Shown: positions 43,921 through 52,880 of the stretch, one piece after another
Layout of the letters: the number at the start of each line of letters is the position of its first letter
How positions within the stretch are numbered: position 1 is the first letter of the stretch
NCBI GenBank assembly: GCA_963700865.1
Contig: CAVOZC010000018.1
Location: 620,001 to 684,000, forward strand
Length of the DNA stretch: 64,000 bases
Source of the DNA: CAVOGJ01 sp963700865
Lineage (GTDB): Bacteria; Planctomycetota; Planctomycetia; Pirellulales; Pirellulaceae
Direction: 5' to 3'
Program-made: the position numbers and the translations under genes
The notes under the pieces: model-generated
Database searches by the model: none
What the model was told of the DNA's origin: nothing
Seen by the model: only the letters and a program-made list of their open reading frames with translations

Positions 43921-45540
43921 TTAACTCTCGCTGACGGCGTTACCCGCAGCGGCGACGTCACGCCACCAATCGGCGGCAGCCTGTACGGTCCACTGACCCG
44001 CGCAGTCGCACTGGGCAAGCGCGGCCAATAGCTCGTCGACATCCGCGTATCGATGGCCCGGTTCCTTCTCGAGGCAGCGGAGGATCACCGCCGCGAGGTC
44101 CGTCGGAATATTCGGCATCCATGACTGGAGCGACGGCGGCGGCTGGTGCAGGTGCCCGGCCAGGACTTCCCCCGTGGTCGCGCCCGAGAACGGCGGTCGT
44201 CCCGTCAGCAAGAAAAACCCGGTTGTTCCCAGAGAGTAAATATCACTGCGCGAGTCGATTCTGGCCGCGCCGGCGGCCTGCTCCGGGGACATGAAATGCG
44301 GCGACCCCACGATCGTGAGCGCTTGACCGGTATCGCCCTGGGGTTCGGCCGAGGAGATCTGCGCTAACCCGAAGTCGAGCAATTTGGCCACATCGCGCAG
44401 TCCGCCGCGTTCGGCCGCGAAGATGTTCGCGGGCTTGATATCGCGGTGGATCAATCCCGCGGCATGCGCTTCCCGCAGAGCGCTGCAGGTCTGTTGCAGG
44501 AAATGCACCACGCGGGCCGCGGGCAGCGGACCATGCCGCTGCACCAACTGCTCCAACGTCAGGCCCGGAAGATACTCCATCACGTAGTAGAACGTACCGT
44601 CCTCCGTGCGGCCGTAATCGAAGATCTCGACGGTGTTCCAATGAGAGAGCTTGGCGGTCGACTGGACCTCGATCTCGAAACGCGCGAGAGCCCTCTCGTC
44701 GGCTGCGATGCCAGGGCGAATCAACTTGATCGCACTCGGTCGCTTGAGCAACTCATGCTCGGCCAGATAGACTTCGCCCATGCCTCCCTTGCCGATCCGC
44801 TGCAGGAGACGATATTGGCCGAATTTCCGCGCGCGAAATGCAGCGGTCCGCAGGGAACTGATCGTGTAAGCACCGGCCAGGGACACGAGTGCTGCCAGCC
44901 CTGTCAGCAACGAAGCCGCCGTCAACCACTGGCCATCGATCCGATCGGCGACCAGCGGGTCGAACCAGCAGACTCCGCACGCCACCAGTAGCGGCGTGGC
45001 GGCGGCGGGAATCACAAACCAGGCGGCTCGCTGCCACGACTTGGGAATGAAGATGCCGTAGATCAGGATCACGATGGTCCAAGTCATGAACCCGAACAAC
45101 ATCGCGCCGTTGGTTTGCACCATGCGTGACGGCCGGCCGCTCGACACCATGCCATTGAATTGAAACACGATCGTCTGGATCGTCAGGCCGCCAACGAGCA
45201 CCAGCTCGATGAGCCGCAATTCGGTGGGCGAAGAATCACGCTGTGGACTTAACCGCCACAGACAGATGGCCGTCGACAGCAACACGAGCACGCGCAGTTC
45301 CACGAACGTGGGTTGGGGTACCAGCAACACGACACGCAGCAGGAACAGTCCCAGGCCCAGGGTGAGGATCATCGAGGCCGTACGCAGCCTCGCCCGCAGG
45401 ATTTCCGCGACCTCGGCCTGAAAACTTTGCCGTCCCTGGGACCAGCGGTAGTGCGGCCGGATCCCCACGACCGCGTCCGCCGGCGCCGCGTCCGCGGGAA
45501 GAAATTCGACGGTCGGTTCAAGAGCATTCGAAGAGGGCAT
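43921..45540 (-). CDS. Membrane Ser/Thr protein kinase with N-terminal multi-helix domain
   Basis: The 539-residue protein places the kinase at the C-terminus (about 245-520): Gly loop YRLLQRIGKGGMGEVYLAEH, VAIK-type Lys in SAIKLIRPG, catalytic LIHRDIKPANIF, and LLDFGLAQIS, all Hanks-kinase motifs. Residues 55-235 form roughly six hydrophobic helices (for example MILTLGLGLFLLRVVLLV, LFGFMTWTIVILIYGIFI). This is the reverse of PknB, where one helix follows the kinase. The sensor is therefore probably the membrane domain itself. The final activation segment GSPHFMSPEQAAG is intact, so an active kinase is expected. Confidence 0.9.
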   Translation of the reverse strand: MPSSNALEPTVEFLPADAAPADAVVGIRPHYRWSQGRQSFQAEVAEILRARLRTASMILTLGLGLFLLRVVLLVPQPTFVELRVLVLLSTAICLWRLSPQRDSSPTELRLIELVLVGGLTIQTIVFQFNGMVSSGRPSRMVQTNGAMLFGFMTWTIVILIYGIFIPKSWQRAAWFVIPAAATPLLVACGVCWFDPLVADRIDGQWLTAASLLTGLAALVSLAGAYTISSLRTAAFRARKFGQYRLLQRIGKGGMGEVYLAEHELLKRPSAIKLIRPGIAADERALARFEIEVQSTAKLSHWNTVEIFDYGRTEDGTFYYVMEYLPGLTLEQLVQRHGPLPAARVVHFLQQTCSALREAHAAGLIHRDIKPANIFAAERGGLRDVAKLLDFGLAQISSAEPQGDTGQALTIVGSPHFMSPEQAAGAARIDSRSDIYSLGTTGFFLLTGRPPFSGATTGEVLAGHLHQPPPSLQSWMPNIPTDLAAVILRCLEKEPGHRYADVDELLAALAQCDCAGQWTVQAAADWWRDVAAAGNAVSES

Positions 45541-45919
45541 GGGTCGGCCTATTGCGAGTCGCGCCTCCGCACGCGCATTCTATCCTCTGCTCGACTGAGG
45601 CGGATCCCGTGACAATAACGAGATGCCTGAAATCACCTTCATGGATTTGTTGGATTTCCCTTCAAGCATGCGGATTCATGCAATCTGCCTACGAATACCA
45701 ATATCGTTCCTCGGCTGGTTGTGGCCGGCATTCGCGTGCATTCGCGTATCAGCGGTTCGAAGGACCAGCCTCGTGTGAGCGGCTACGGCAGACGACGATC
45801 TGGTATCTCACAGAGGCACGGAGCACACAGAGGCCAGGCACTGGCGCGCGGGCGTTGCATCACCCCACCTCCGTGGTCTCTGCGGCTCAGTGAGAAAAGA
45901 CTGCCGAGACCGCGAGGCG
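45541..45919. other. Intergenic region with dispersed repeat copy C
   Basis: This gap of about 380 bases lies upstream of the kinase gene and downstream of the symporter gene. Most of its right half (45734-45904) is repeat. No gene is supported. Confidence 0.45.
45734..45904 (+). repeat. Dispersed intergenic repeat, copy C (longest)
   Basis: This copy joins both halves of the family: GCGTGCATTCGCGTATCAGC with GGTTCGAAGGACCAGCC, then GCGGCTACGGCAGACGACGA, CACAGAGGCACGGAGCACAC, CACCTCCGTGGTCTCTGCGG and GAGAAAAGACTGCC. The second half aligns with 33980-34106. Confidence 0.7.
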
Positions 45920-47248
45920 TCAATCGGGCGCGAAGCGGGTGATGATCTTGGCTCCGACGGCATCCCCCCAGACATTGACCACCGTGCGGCACATATCGAG
46001 CAGCCGATCAATCCCCAGGATGATGCCGACGGCCGAGAGGGGGAGGGTCTTGTCGCCACCCAAAGAGCCGTTGACGGCTTCCACCACAATCACCATGGTC
46101 ACCAGTCCCGCGGATGGGATGCCGGCCGCCCCGACCGCCGCCAGCGTCGCGGTGATGGCCACAATCCCCAGCTCGGTGGCCCGCAGTTCAAAGCCAAAAC
46201 ACTGAAACAGGAAGATCACGGCCACGGCCTCGTACAGAGCCGTGCCGTCCATGTTGATCGTGGCGCCGAGAGGCAGTACGAAGCGGGAGGCTCGGCGACT
46301 GCAGCCGCCAAATTCCTCGGCGCTGTCCATCGTCACGGGTAGTGTCGCGCTGGACGAATCGGTCGCAAACGCGGTCAGTAGCGCTTCCCGCATCTGCCAG
46401 GCGTAACGCAACGGGTTGGCTCGTCCCAACACCACCAATACGCCGGGCAAAGTCACAAAGGCATGGATTGCCAGCCCGAGTAATACGGTGACCACATATT
46501 TGAGCAGCGGTCCACTGAGTGAATAGAAGCCGATGCGGGCCACGGTCCAAGCCATCAACATGAAAGCGCCCAGCGGTGCCAGCCACAGAATCCATTCCAC
46601 CAATTGCATGACAACCGCCAAAGCCGATTCAATCACGGCCAGCAGCGGCCGACCCGCTTCGCCGACGATGGTCAACGCGATCCCGATAAGCAGGCTGAAG
46701 GCGATCACGGGCAGGATCTGTCCGTCCACGGCGTCTTTGAGCGGATTGCTAGGGATCATTTGCCGCACGAGGTTCTGGATGGCACCCAGCAGCCCCGTTT
46801 TCTTGGCGCGCACCACCTCTTCTTGCGCACTCCCGCCTCCTTCCTCGAACTGCTCGACCTGGGCATCGCGAAATGCCACGTCCATGTTCTGTCCGGGGTT
46901 AATCCAAGAGACCAGGGCAATCCCGGTCAGCACGGCGATCAGCATCGTGGCAAAATAGTAGGCCACGGTCATCGAGCCAACCCAGCCCAGTCTCGTCGGG
47001 TCGCCGATGGAAGCGACGCCCACGATGACGCTGGACACGACCAGGGGGATAAGTACCATCTTGAGCAAGTTCATGAAGAACATTTGCCCGACGAACTCGA
47101 AGCCGTTCACGATTTTCGCCGGAACGGCGCCCTGGTAGTGGCGGAAAAGGACTTCGCCGACAACGCCCCCCCCGATCAGTCCCGCCAGGATGAGGATGGT
47201 CAGGACGATCGCGCCCAGGTTGCGACCCGCGGATGAGGGTTCCTTCAT
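45920..47248 (-). CDS. Dicarboxylate/amino acid:cation symporter (DAACS family)
   Basis: The 442-residue transporter has the GltPh-like pattern: MVLIPLVVSSVIVGVAS, the hairpin serine-rich motif FATDSSSATLPVTM, and the NMDGT motif in LPLGATINMDGTALYEA. VVNVWGDAVGAKIIT with the substrate-binding Asp/Asn region follows near the end. It imports dicarboxylates or acidic amino acids with Na+ or H+. AAGGA precedes the ATG. It lies 25 bases downstream of ilvB on the same strand, so co-transcription is likely. A Glu/Gly-rich loop (about 130-150) is longer than in E. coli GltP. Confidence 0.92.
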   Translation of the reverse strand: MKEPSSAGRNLGAIVLTILILAGLIGGGVVGEVLFRHYQGAVPAKIVNGFEFVGQMFFMNLLKMVLIPLVVSSVIVGVASIGDPTRLGWVGSMTVAYYFATMLIAVLTGIALVSWINPGQNMDVAFRDAQVEQFEEGGGSAQEEVVRAKKTGLLGAIQNLVRQMIPSNPLKDAVDGQILPVIAFSLLIGIALTIVGEAGRPLLAVIESALAVVMQLVEWILWLAPLGAFMLMAWTVARIGFYSLSGPLLKYVVTVLLGLAIHAFVTLPGVLVVLGRANPLRYAWQMREALLTAFATDSSSATLPVTMDSAEEFGGCSRRASRFVLPLGATINMDGTALYEAVAVIFLFQCFGFELRATELGIVAITATLAAVGAAGIPSAGLVTMVIVVEAVNGSLGGDKTLPLSAVGIILGIDRLLDMCRTVVNVWGDAVGAKIITRFAPD

Positions 47249-47273
47249 GGCATTCCTTAGGGGTCGAAGCGGA

Positions 47274-49052
47274 TCATTCCTTGATCAAATCGTGAACCGT
47301 TCCTCCGCTGGGAATCATCGGCAGCACGTGCGCCTGGTAAGGGACTTCGACGTCGAGCAGGTAGGGGCCGTCGTAGTCAATCATCTCCTTGAGGGCGGCC
47401 CTCAGGTCCGATTTCTTGCTGACCGTGGCGGCACCACAGCCATACCCTTTGGCGATCTGCACGAAATCAGGATAGCGTTCGCTGGCGAACGGGCCCTCCC
47501 CCTGCCCGCTCGCTTCCTTGTGGTGGACGGGCCCTAGATACGTGTGGGCTCGATTGCCTGCCATGAAACGGTCTTCCCACTGTACGACCATGCCCAGATG
47601 CTGGTTATTAAGCAGCAGCACCTTGACCGGGATCTGCTCGCAGTAGCAGGTGGCTAGTTCCTGGATGTTCATCTGGAAACTACCGTCGCCGTCAATGTCG
47701 ATGACCAACCGGTCGGGAAAGGCGATTTGGGCCCCCATGGCCGCGGGGAGTCCGAATCCCATCGTGCCCAGTCCGCTGCTCGATTGCCATTGGCGTGGTT
47801 CCGTGAAGGGATAGAACTGAGCCGTCCACATCTGATGCTGACCCACTCCCACCGTAATGATCGGGTCGCGCTCGTGTGTGAGTTTCCACAGTTCACGAAT
47901 CGCGTGTTGCTGCAGGATGCCGTCGAATGACTCGTCGTAATGAAACGGATCCGCAAGTTTCCATTGCTTGCATTGGGCTTGCCAGGCCGATAGGTCAGGT
48001 CCCGGCTTGACGACTTTATTCAACTCCTTGAGGAAGTAGCCGACATCACTGCAAATGGGAATGTGAGCCACCTTATTTTTATTCAGTTCGGAAGCGTCGA
48101 TATCGACATGCACGATCTTCGCCTTTTTGGCGAATTCCACCAGGTTGCCCGTCACCCGATCGTCAAAGCGGACGCCCAAAGCGAGAATCAGGTCGGCTTC
48201 GTTAATGGCCACATTGCTGTAGACACTGCCGTGCATGCCAATCATGTCCAGGCAGAGCGGGTCGGTGGCGGGAAAAGCCCCCAAGCCCATCACGGTCATG
48301 GTCACGGGAAAACCGACCTTGGCCTGAAACTCGCGCAAGGGCCCGCTCGCATCCGACGCAATCACGCCACCACCGGCATAGATGATCGGGCGTTTGGCAA
48401 GCTTGATGGCGGCAACCACTTGATTGATTTGTTCCGGGCGAGCTTGCGGCATGATCGAGTTGCCATAGCCAGGCAGGTCCAGCGGCTCATCCCAGGCGGG
48501 AATGATCTTTTCTTCCTGGACATCCTTGGGAATGTCGATCAGCACGGGGCCCGGTCGTCCGGTCGTGGCCACATAAAAGGCCTCCCGCACAATCCGCGCC
48601 AGGTCGTTGACGTTGGTCACCAGGTAATGATGTTTCGTGATGCCTCGACAGACCTCGACAATTGGCGTCTCTTGGAAGGCATCCGAACCAATCACGTGCG
48701 TTTTGACCTGCCCGGTGATCGCGACCAAAGGAATGCTGTCGAGTTTGGCGTCCGCGATTCCCGTGACAAGATTGGTGGCTCCCGGGCCGCTGGTCGCCAT
48801 GCAAACGCCCACCTTGCCCGTGGCGCGGGCATAACCTTGAGCCGCGAAGCAGCCGCCCTGTTCGTGCCGAGGCAGGATGGTCCGCAGGCGATCCTTGGCC
48901 CTCGTCAAGGCTTGATGCAAGGGCATGCTGGCGCCGCCCGGATAGGCAAACAAGACGTCGACCTGATGGTTGATCAGCGACTGCACGAGAATATCGGCAC
49001 CCGACATCAATTTGGATTCGGTCCTCACGGCCTCAGGGGATTCAGTCGCCAC
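47274..49052 (-). CDS. ilvB: Acetolactate synthase, large catalytic subunit
   Basis: The ThDP enzyme makes acetolactate from pyruvate, the first common step to Val, Leu and Ile. The 592 residues contain VDVLFAYPGGASMPLHQAL, the catalytic Glu in LPRHEQGGCFAAQGYARATG, CMATSGPGATNLVTGIADA, the FAD-type middle domain GVRFDDRVTGN, and the ThDP motif DIDGDGSFQMNIQELAT...LLLNNQHLGMVVQWEDRF. The start is GTG 49052 with GGAG nine bases upstream; ATG at residue 16 is an alternative. The regulatory subunit ilvN is not next to it. Confidence 0.94.
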   Translation of the reverse strand: MATESPEAVRTESKLMSGADILVQSLINHQVDVLFAYPGGASMPLHQALTRAKDRLRTILPRHEQGGCFAAQGYARATGKVGVCMATSGPGATNLVTGIADAKLDSIPLVAITGQVKTHVIGSDAFQETPIVEVCRGITKHHYLVTNVNDLARIVREAFYVATTGRPGPVLIDIPKDVQEEKIIPAWDEPLDLPGYGNSIMPQARPEQINQVVAAIKLAKRPIIYAGGGVIASDASGPLREFQAKVGFPVTMTVMGLGAFPATDPLCLDMIGMHGSVYSNVAINEADLILALGVRFDDRVTGNLVEFAKKAKIVHVDIDASELNKNKVAHIPICSDVGYFLKELNKVVKPGPDLSAWQAQCKQWKLADPFHYDESFDGILQQHAIRELWKLTHERDPIITVGVGQHQMWTAQFYPFTEPRQWQSSSGLGTMGFGLPAAMGAQIAFPDRLVIDIDGDGSFQMNIQELATCYCEQIPVKVLLLNNQHLGMVVQWEDRFMAGNRAHTYLGPVHHKEASGQGEGPFASERYPDFVQIAKGYGCGAATVSKKSDLRAALKEMIDYDGPYLLDVEVPYQAHVLPMIPSGGTVHDLIKE

Positions 49053-49212
49053 GTTTTCGCTCCACAGTTCCTATCGCCTGCCAAACCCTTTACGATACGC
49101 CGGTGTCGGCCAAAATTCAACGTGAACGCCTCCGGGTGAGGCTGAATCCACGAGCCGGCTCGGTTATTGTCGCGGACTACGCTTGCTGCCCAATTGTCTG
49201 AGGAACGTCACC

Positions 49213-50256
49213 ATGCGTGTCGGAATCGTGGGAATCGGGTTCATGGGGATGGTCCATTACTTGACCCACCAGCAGATTTCCGGTTCCAAGGTCGTCGCGA
49301 TCTGCGATCAGGATGCGGCTCGACGCGCCGGAGATTGGCGAGGGATCCAGGGGAATTTTGGCCCCGCCGGCCAGCAGATGGACCTGACGGGAGTCACGGC
49401 CTACCAGCAAGTCGACGACTTGCTGGCGGACCCGGATGTCGAACTGGTCGATATCTGCCTGCCGACCGCGGCCCACGCCGAGACGGCGATCCGCGCCCTG
49501 CAGGCCGGCAAGCATGTCTTTTGCGAAAAACCAATGGCGCTGGATTTGGCCGCGGCGCGTCGAATGGCCGCCGCCGCGACACGCGCGGGGCGGTTGCTGA
49601 TGATTGGCCAGGTTCTGCCGACATTTCCCGAGTACGCATTCGCGGTCGAGACGACTCGCAGCCGCAAGTATGGTGAGTTGCTAGGCGGGCATTTCAAACG
49701 CGTCATTTCAGAGCCGACCTGGATGCCCAAGTATTACGATCCGCAGGTGATTGGCGGGCCGATGCTCGACCTGCACATTCATGACGCCCATTTTATTCGT
49801 TATCTGATCGGCATGCCGACGCATGTCACCAGCCGCGGCCGCATGCGGGGAGACGTCGTCGAGTACTTTACCTCGCAATACGAATTCGGTGATCGTGACC
49901 TGACCGTGACCGCCATCGGCGGCGTGGTGCCGCAACCGGCCCGGTCGTTTCTGCACGGTTATGAGATTCACTTCGAACGAGCCACGATTGCCTTTGAGTT
50001 TGCCGTGATCGATGGCGCACCAAGGCTGCTAATGCCTTGTACGGTTTTTCCCCAAAAAGGCCCGGCCCGAATCGTCAAGCTCGGCTCGGGCGATCCGATG
50101 GACGCCTTCCGCGCGGAATTGAAGCTGGCCCGGGCGGCCGTCAAAACGGGCAAGCCCGCCGAGTTCCTTTCCGCCGACCTGGCCCAAGACGCCATGCGGC
50201 TCTGCGATCGCCAGACGCAAGCGGTGCGGACAGGCAAACGCGTTCGCGTGGGATAG
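49213..50256 (+). CDS. Gfo/Idh/MocA-family NAD(P)-dependent oxidoreductase
   Basis: The 347-residue protein begins MRVGIVGIGFMGMVHYLTHQ, a Rossmann fold with GxGxxG. It carries the family's HVFCEKPMALDLAAARRM (EKP motif, catalytic Lys), and then the alpha/beta dimerisation domain with GGPMLDLHIHDAHFIRYLIG. The GG.LLD..H.D.....L pattern is typical of sugar and inositol dehydrogenases. The exact substrate cannot be told. GAGGAA lies nine bases before ATG 49213, which decides the start. It is divergent from ilvB. Confidence 0.9.
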   Translation: MRVGIVGIGFMGMVHYLTHQQISGSKVVAICDQDAARRAGDWRGIQGNFGPAGQQMDLTGVTAYQQVDDLLADPDVELVDICLPTAAHAETAIRALQAGKHVFCEKPMALDLAAARRMAAAATRAGRLLMIGQVLPTFPEYAFAVETTRSRKYGELLGGHFKRVISEPTWMPKYYDPQVIGGPMLDLHIHDAHFIRYLIGMPTHVTSRGRMRGDVVEYFTSQYEFGDRDLTVTAIGGVVPQPARSFLHGYEIHFERATIAFEFAVIDGAPRLLMPCTVFPQKGPARIVKLGSGDPMDAFRAELKLARAAVKTGKPAEFLSADLAQDAMRLCDRQTQAVRTGKRVRVG

Positions 50257-50785
50257 GCATCCGGGCCAGGTCCAACGTCTGCCGACTTCGACTACGGTTC
50301 GGCAGGCACGTCCGCCCGATCGTGGCTGGGGCTTCCAGCCACACTCGTCCCTCAAGCTCCGTCCAACGTCTGGCGACTTCACAAACGGCGATCGAACCAA
50401 ACGGCCCAGGTGTCGTATTAGGAGCAGCTGATGGCGATGGACCATTGGACGTCTCGGAGCGCAAGACGCGCGTCCCAACCAGCTGACCGGCGATGCGACC
50501 GTTGCAATCGCAGCATTCGGATCGGCGGGTCACTCTTATAACGCTTGTATGTGTTGTGCAAGCAAAACTTTCCCGACAGTTTTTTGACCGACCGCGATAC
50601 GTGGCTTATATTCTCGAAGGCTCACGCTACGCCATGGAAGCGTCGGCAGTTCCACGGAGCTGCTGGTAGCGTGATGGAACCACGGAGTTTTCGTCGCTCG
50701 GAATGCACCGGTTCGCCCCCCCGCCAACCAACGTCCGATTGCGGCAGTCGAGACGGCTTACCTCCGGTTGTGAAAGCACGATCTT
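50257..50785. other. Intergenic region with short direct repeat and hairpin
   Basis: This gap of about 530 bases contains the direct repeat GTCCAACGTCTG(C/G)CGACTTC at 50270-50289 and 50361-50380, and the hairpin at 50322-50342. No gene is supported. Confidence 0.45.
50322..50342 (+). terminator. Perfect 8-bp hairpin downstream of the oxidoreductase gene
   Basis: GTGGCTGG(50322-50329)/CCAGCCAC(50335-50342) with a 5-base loop lies 66 bases after the stop at 50256. There is no T-run after it, so it is at best a weak or Rho-assisted terminator. Confidence 0.35.
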
Positions 50786-52441
50786 ATGCAAAAACGCTTC
50801 CAGGCGACGTTTCTTCGATATTTATTGCTATCACTGTTCGCGGCCAGCCTTGCTGGCCCTCCGGCGGGCGCCCAATCCGAGCCGCCGTCGCCCGAGACCT
50901 CCGCTGCCAGCGCCGAAGTCATTCGGATCGTCGAGCAGGGACAGACGATGGAGCAGGAGGGCCGCTGGCTGGAGGCTCTCAGCCACTATGACTCGGCGAT
51001 TCGCACGTTTCCCGACGACCAGCCGTTGCGGCTGAGACGGACGCTGGCACACATTCATGTCGACCTTGACCGACGCCTGGCCGATTCGTCGTTCTTGAAA
51101 TTTGTCACCCAGTCTTCGCGACAGCAGGTCGACAACCTGTTTCAGGAAATTTGCCTGAAAGTTCAAACCCATTATGTCCACGAGCCGAATTGGCAGCGAT
51201 TGGCGTGGCGAGGAACCGCCAATCTCGACGTGGCCGTGACCGAGGTCGATTTTCGACGCCAGTTCGCGTCGCAGGCGACCGACGAGCAGATCGCCGATTT
51301 CCGTAATTACCTCCGCAGCCATGTCAACAAACGCCATGTCGAGTCACGCGGGGACGCGCGCGAACTGGCGGCCTACACGGCCGATCTGGCGAGTCAACGA
51401 CTCGGCATTCCGGCTCCCGTCACGCTGGGCGAATACTGTGCCGGCGCGGTCGCCTCACTCGACCAATACTCGACCTACCTCACCGCCGATCAATTGGACG
51501 ATGTCTACAATCAGATCGAAGGTAACTTCGTAGGCCTGGGCATTGAACTGAAATCCACCAACGATGCGCTGTTGATCGTGAAAGTCATCCCTGGCGGCCC
51601 CGCCGACCAAGCCGGCATTCGCGCTGGAAGTCGCATCATCGCCGTTGATGGCCAGGCAACCGTTGACGTTTCCACGGATCGAGCCGCCGAGATGCTCAAG
51701 GGTGATGAGGGCAGTTTCGTGGCAATTCGGCTGGCAACGCTCCAAGGCGAACGCGACGTCCGCGTGCGGCGGGAACGCGTCGATGTGCCCTGCGTCGAAG
51801 ACGTCGGAATTATTGATCGCGATTATGGCATCGGTTATTTTCGCTTGAGCAGTTTTCAGAAAACGACCAGCCGCGATGTCGATCAGGCGTTGTGGAAGTT
51901 ACATCGAGACGGCATGCGGAGCGTGATTGTCGACGTGCGGGGCAACCCAGGCGGATTGCTGACGGCCTCCGTGGAAGTCGCCGACAAGTTTGTCCAGGAA
52001 GGAACCATCGTATCGACCCGCGGCCGCAGTCCGCGGGAGGACTTTGACTACAAGGCACACCGAGTCGGGACTTGGCGAGTTCCCCTCATCGTACTGATCG
52101 ACGGGGACACGGCGAGCGCGAGCGAAATCTTTGCTGGCGCCATTCGGGATCATGGTCGAGGCCAGGTGCTGGGTGAGCGGAGCTTTGGCAAAGGCTCTGT
52201 CCAGGGGATCTTTCCGCTGGGTAGTACCAAGTCGGGCGTGCGGTTGACCACCGCCAAATTCTATTCCCCCAATGGCAATCCGATCAGCGACCGGGGTGTG
52301 GAACCCAATCACACCGTTCACATCACGGCCAAACCGAACATCGACGGGATCTACCGCGTCGGTCTGCCGTCCGAAGCGGACGATGGCGTCGTGGCGGCCG
52401 CCTGTGAAGCTGCCCGTCGGCTGGCCGTGGCGAATCGCTGA
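50786..52441 (+). CDS. S41-family C-terminal processing protease with PDZ domain
   Basis: The 551-residue protein has a signal peptide (MQKRFQATFLRYLLLSLFAASLAG), then a TPR-like pair of helices (about 48-85). A PDZ domain follows (about 245-325: GNFVGLGIELKSTNDALLIV, GGPADQAGIRAGSRIIAVDG), then the S41 core (GIGYFRLSSFQ, VIVDVRGNPGGLL, DGDTASASEIFAGAI with the nucleophilic Ser, GERSFGKGSVQ with the Lys base). CtpA/Prc-type proteases trim envelope proteins at their C-terminus. All catalytic residues are present. Confidence 0.92.
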   Translation: MQKRFQATFLRYLLLSLFAASLAGPPAGAQSEPPSPETSAASAEVIRIVEQGQTMEQEGRWLEALSHYDSAIRTFPDDQPLRLRRTLAHIHVDLDRRLADSSFLKFVTQSSRQQVDNLFQEICLKVQTHYVHEPNWQRLAWRGTANLDVAVTEVDFRRQFASQATDEQIADFRNYLRSHVNKRHVESRGDARELAAYTADLASQRLGIPAPVTLGEYCAGAVASLDQYSTYLTADQLDDVYNQIEGNFVGLGIELKSTNDALLIVKVIPGGPADQAGIRAGSRIIAVDGQATVDVSTDRAAEMLKGDEGSFVAIRLATLQGERDVRVRRERVDVPCVEDVGIIDRDYGIGYFRLSSFQKTTSRDVDQALWKLHRDGMRSVIVDVRGNPGGLLTASVEVADKFVQEGTIVSTRGRSPREDFDYKAHRVGTWRVPLIVLIDGDTASASEIFAGAIRDHGRGQVLGERSFGKGSVQGIFPLGSTKSGVRLTTAKFYSPNGNPISDRGVEPNHTVHITAKPNIDGIYRVGLPSEADDGVVAAACEAARRLAVANR

Positions 52442-52880
52442 AGCCCTCAGGCCACCCCCCCTCAACAGTGAGTTTCCCCAGGAGGGTCCCCGTCACTGCG
52501 TCGAAATCGCCAGAGACGTTGGCTCCCCATGCTGGTTTGAAACACAGCGTCACGGAGTGCACGGGGGGCCTCTGTTTCCCCACCGCCTCTGTGTTTCTGC
52601 CTATTAACGCCACCCGATGGGCCCCCAACGGTGAGTGTCCTCGGCCCCTGCTCGCCGTGCCGATTTTCGCGACTCGGCAAATTCCGCGGCCTGACCGCTG
52701 GTAAATGGGGGGGATGCTGGCATTTGGGATGCCTCCCCGCGTCATTTTGAGCTTCCGCGATGTCATAAGTTGACTTGGAATCCAAGTCGTGGACGACTAC
52801 CATCATTCGGGATAGGCGGGCGTCATGCTCGACAGCCCGGTACCCGACCCTCCCTCGCCGCGAATCCTCTCGCGAACTGG
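52442..52880. other. Intergenic region, no gene seen
   Basis: This region of about 440 bases contains scattered similarity to the dispersed repeats (CACGGAGTGCACGG..., CCGCCTCTGTGTTTCTGCC near 52553-52600). The MMPL frame is open back to 52770, but those residues do not look native. Confidence 0.35.

Noticed and set aside
48063..49139. 358-codon open frame opposite ilvB
   Set aside because: Mirror of the acetolactate synthase codons in GC-rich DNA; the sense gene has all catalytic motifs.
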